DNA of 10,304 nucleotides from JANYHF01 sp031393505 (GTDB lineage Bacteria > Pseudomonadota > Alphaproteobacteria > Rhizobiales > Hyphomicrobiaceae). Each line of letters opens with the position of its first letter. The stretch's first letter is position 1. The notes under the pieces were generated by a model. It was not told the DNA's origin, ran no database searches, and saw only the letters and a list, made by a program, of their open reading frames with translations. The position numbers were made by a program, and so were the translations under genes. The stretch lies in the NCBI GenBank assembly GCA_031393505.1, contig JANMVX010000202.1, positions 1 through 10,304 on the forward strand, in the 5' to 3' direction. Below, piece after piece: positions 8,202 to 10,304 of this stretch.

Positions 8202-9254
8202 ATGGCATCGGCGCCCACACCGCTCAGCGTCATTGAAGATGGAGAGACCGGAAACCGCTTTGTCGTCTACACGACGCGCAACGGCGTAGAGCTTGAATGC
8301 CGGTTCGACGGCGAGGCTCCCTGGTTCTCCCAAAAGGACTTGGCGTCGATGTTCGGGGTAGCAGTGCCGACGATAAACGAGCACGTTCAGAGGTTTATGT
8401 CTGACGGCGAACTCGACGCCTCAACTATTCGGGATTTCCTAATAGTTCGAACCGAGGGCGCGCGGACGGTCGAGAGGTCCATCGAGCACTACGGCTTGGA
8501 CGTGGCGTTCTACGTCGGCTACCGCGTCAACTCCGTCGAGGGCAAGCTGTTCCGGCGCTGGGCCACGGCGATGCTGGTGCAATTGGCGACCAAAGGTTTC
8601 GTCGTCAACCAGCGGATGCTCAAGGGCGGGGAGAACGCCGAACGCATCCGCGAATTGCGCGGGATCATCCAGGACATCCGCAGCGACGAGGCCAATCTCT
8701 ATGCAGAGGTAAAGTCGATCTGCGCCATGTGCCAGGACTACGACCCCAAGAGCGAGGCTGCCCGAACGTTCTATCAGCGCATGCAAGTCCGGCTTTTTTA
8801 CGCCGTGACGTCGCACACCCCGTCCGCCGCAATTGCCGGCAGGGCCGACGCCAGCCAGCCGAACATGGGCCTGCAAACTTGGCGGGGCGATCGTTTGCTG
8901 CAGGAAGACGCACTTGTGGCGAAGAACTACCTGGCGGAGGGCGAAGTCGCGGAATTGAACCGGATCACATCGATTCTTCTCGATGTGTTTGAAGATCAAC
9001 TCAAGATTGGCCGGCTGACCCAAATGGAACAGTGTTCCGAACTCCTGGACGCCCAGCTGAAGCAGCTTGGACGGGCCGTGCTGCGAAGCCCCGGACCGCC
9101 AACGTCGGACGCTGCGAAGGAGCACGCAAAGGCTCAGTACAAACTTTTCGACCAGGGCCGACGCGAGGCATTGACGCGAGATGCGGACGCCAGCTTGAAA
9201 GCGCTGAAAGATGCCGCCAAGTCCTTGCCGAGGACAACCGGGCGAAAAAAATGA
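8202..9254 (+). CDS. RhuM-family protein
   Basis: A 350-residue full-length member of the RhuM family (named after rhuM in a Salmonella pathogenicity island; molecular function unknown). Recognisable family blocks are WFSQKDLASMFGVAVPTINEHV (about 41-62, helix-turn-helix-like), the YGLDVAFYVGYRVNS block (97-111) followed by FRRWAT, RADASQPNMGL in the middle, and a C-terminal helical region (AELNRITSILLDVFEDQL onward, about 247 to the end) with a Lys/Arg-rich end. An RBS with GGAGG lies five to six bases before the ATG at 8202. RhuM genes are frequent in genomic islands and among defence and mobile genes. Here the gene stands alone between bactofilin (divergent) and a REP pair, with no integrase. 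A DNA-binding role is plausible from the N terminus but is inference. Confidence 0.92.
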   Translation: MASAPTPLSVIEDGETGNRFVVYTTRNGVELECRFDGEAPWFSQKDLASMFGVAVPTINEHVQRFMSDGELDASTIRDFLIVRTEGARTVERSIEHYGLDVAFYVGYRVNSVEGKLFRRWATAMLVQLATKGFVVNQRMLKGGENAERIRELRGIIQDIRSDEANLYAEVKSICAMCQDYDPKSEAARTFYQRMQVRLFYAVTSHTPSAAIAGRADASQPNMGLQTWRGDRLLQEDALVAKNYLAEGEVAELNRITSILLDVFEDQLKIGRLTQMEQCSELLDAQLKQLGRAVLRSPGPPTSDAAKEHAKAQYKLFDQGRREALTRDADASLKALKDAAKSLPRTTGRKK

Positions 9255-9304
9255 TCTGTTGTAAGAAGAATACCAACCTTCATTGATGCTGACTAATCGT
9301 TGAT

Positions 9305-9394
9305 TTGTAGGGGCGCGCAGCAGCGCGCCCGGTGTGCAACACTGATAGTCTGTCGGATGCGGCGCGCCGGGCGCACTGCTGTGCGCCCCTACAA
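9305..9394. repeat. Second paired inverted REP element (BIME-like), GTAG-footed
   Basis: Same architecture as 4935-5009, with a different stem. Unit 1 has GTAG at 9307-9310 and an 8-bp stem (9311-9318 with 9323-9330) around loop AGCA. Unit 2, inverted, has GTAG on the minus strand at 9392-9389 and an 8-bp stem (9369-9376 with 9381-9388). The 33-bp arms 9305-9337 and 9362-9394 match at all but four positions. Two of the four differences are a compensated pair inside the hairpin stem (G:C in one unit, A:T in the other). It lies between the convergent rhuM and DUF1028 genes and may act as a two-way terminator. Confidence 0.85.
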
Positions 9395-9472
9395 GACTGG
9401 AGTCCGGTACCACAAGAGACGATGGGTCAAGATCAATGCAGGTTGGAAGAATGAGCCGGATTTGATCGCGAG

Positions 9473-10150
9473 TCACCGGTCCCCCGGCACGCCGTAGCTT
9501 GGGGCGGCTTCCGGGTTCACGGCGCGTTGCCGGTAGGCCTCCATCTGCGGCTGGTAGGCCGTCCAGAGCCGGCGCAGGGCGGCGACGGGATCGGCGTCGT
9601 CCCAATCGCAACGCAGGTCCACCAAGGCAAACGGCAGGTCGTACGCCACCAGCAGCGCGGCCGAATGGGTCGGGCCCTCTTCACCGCCGGCGTCGCGGCC
9701 GGCCTCCAGCGCGCGCAACAGGCGCTCGGCGAGGTGCAACTCGGCGTGCTGCGCAAAGGCGTCCGTCAGCGCGCGCGGGACGGCGGCGGATTTCAGGAGA
9801 TTGCCTGCGCCGACACAATCGGCGGCCTCCGAGACAGCATGGGTTCCGAGCATGCGGGCGCCAGAGTGCACGGCCGTGCCGCCCGCCCCGTCGACGACCG
9901 TGATCTGGCGGTGATCGGTGAAACGCTGGCCGGACAGCGCTTTGGCCAGTGCGTCCTTTGCGCTGTTTCCGACCGCCAACAGATCAAGAATGCGCGGCCC
10001 ATAGGACGGGTCCGTGACATTCTGCGTCGCGACGGCTCCGGCGCCCGCGCGCACATGCGGACAACGCGCGCCGACCGCGATGGAGGAGGTGGTGATGGCG
10101 ACGCCGACCATGCCGGTTCGGGCGCAGCGGGCGGTGAGGGAGTAGGTCAT
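9473..10150 (-). CDS. DUF1028 family protein
   Basis: A 225-residue protein that matches the DUF1028 pattern: N-terminal TYSLTARCARTGMVGVAI, then VGARCPHVRAGAGAVATQNV with DPSYGPRILDLL, then the ITVVDGAGGTAVHSGA block. The family is widespread, is thought to have an Ntn-hydrolase-like fold, and has no settled biochemical function. The residue after Met is Thr2, which could be a nucleophile if Met1 is removed; this is inference. The ATG at 10150 is chosen because MTYS is the usual family start. A TTG 54 bp upstream would add a sequence that overlaps the repeat and does not resemble the family. No clear ribosome-binding site precedes the ATG. There is no C-terminal peptidoglycan-binding extension and no signal peptide. 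Confidence 0.88.
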   Translation of the reverse strand: MTYSLTARCARTGMVGVAITTSSIAVGARCPHVRAGAGAVATQNVTDPSYGPRILDLLAVGNSAKDALAKALSGQRFTDHRQITVVDGAGGTAVHSGARMLGTHAVSEAADCVGAGNLLKSAAVPRALTDAFAQHAELHLAERLLRALEAGRDAGGEEGPTHSAALLVAYDLPFALVDLRCDWDDADPVAALRRLWTAYQPQMEAYRQRAVNPEAAPSYGVPGDR

Positions 10151-10180
10151 GGGGTGTGGGACTCGTTGATGGTCATGAAA

Positions 10181-10262
10181 GACGTGAAGTCGTGAAAACG
10201 CCAAGTAGCCAAATAGGTCAACAACCCGTCTTCACGTCTTCACGAAATGGCGATTTCACGAC
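10181..10262. repeat. Imperfect inverted repeat with tandem 8-mers upstream of the DUF1028 gene
   Basis: The segment 10189-10203 is the reverse complement of 10248-10262 with one mismatch in 15. Separately, 10181-10189 (GACGTGAAG) is the exact reverse complement of 10230-10238. The right part contains an 8-bp unit, CGTCTTCA, repeated in tandem (10227-10244). The block lies 31-112 bp before the DUF1028 start, so it may be a dispersed repeat that has entered the promoter region, or a set of operator sites. It is not related to the two GTAG-footed elements. Confidence 0.6.
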
Positions 10263-10304
10263 ATAACGTCTAACTTTAGATGTCAAACTCACCCCGCCCC
10301 ATCC

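Noticed and set aside
8439..9611. 390-codon minus-strand open frame
   Set aside because: It overlaps rhuM and the REP pair on the opposite strand and has no recognisable domain; rhuM is well supported.

Overview
The window looks like a chromosomal segment of a GC-rich proteobacterium, most likely an alphaproteobacterium. The bactofilin sequence, the catalase-peroxidase, the RhuM protein and the GC-biased third codon positions all fit this, but no rRNA or tRNA is present to settle the taxonomy. Seven genes are complete, or complete apart from a rewritten 3' end: an orphan molybdopterin oxidoreductase, a 245-aa protein of unknown function, a PIN-domain protein, a metallo-beta-lactamase-fold hydrolase, KatG, a bactofilin and a RhuM-family protein. 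An eighth complete gene encodes a DUF1028 protein. The left edge holds only the first 28 codons of a probable PrkA-like serine protein kinase.

Layout: (1) 1-84, start of a PrkA-like gene on the minus strand. (2) 85-525, non-coding, carrying two GGTGTCAGG-type palindromic repeats; the second overlaps the end of the next gene. (3) 526-2619, molybdopterin oxidoreductase on the minus strand. (4) 2783-4062, a two-gene plus-strand cassette of visibly lower GC: the 245-aa protein, then a PIN-domain protein joined by a TGATG overlap. (5) 4151-4939, MBL-fold hydrolase (+), and 5005-7203, katG (-). These two converge on a paired inverted REP element (BIME-like), and both of their TAG stop codons are the TAG of the element's GTAG feet. 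(6) 7410-7961, bactofilin (-), divergent from 8202-9254, rhuM (+). (7) 9305-9394, a second paired REP element between the convergent rhuM and DUF1028 genes. (8) 9473-10150, DUF1028 protein (-), preceded by an imperfect inverted and tandem repeat up to the right edge.

Functionally this is a mosaic rather than one pathway. KatG removes hydrogen peroxide, bactofilin is cytoskeletal, and the MBL hydrolase and molybdoenzyme have unknown substrates. The parts most likely to be undescribed are the coupled 245-aa/PIN cassette, which resembles a toxin-antitoxin-like or accessory module, and the way REP-type elements have been absorbed into gene 3' ends: three genes take their stop codon from repeat sequence. 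No transposase is encoded here, so the GTAG-footed REPs would have to be mobilised, if at all, by a RAYT-type transposase elsewhere in the genome.
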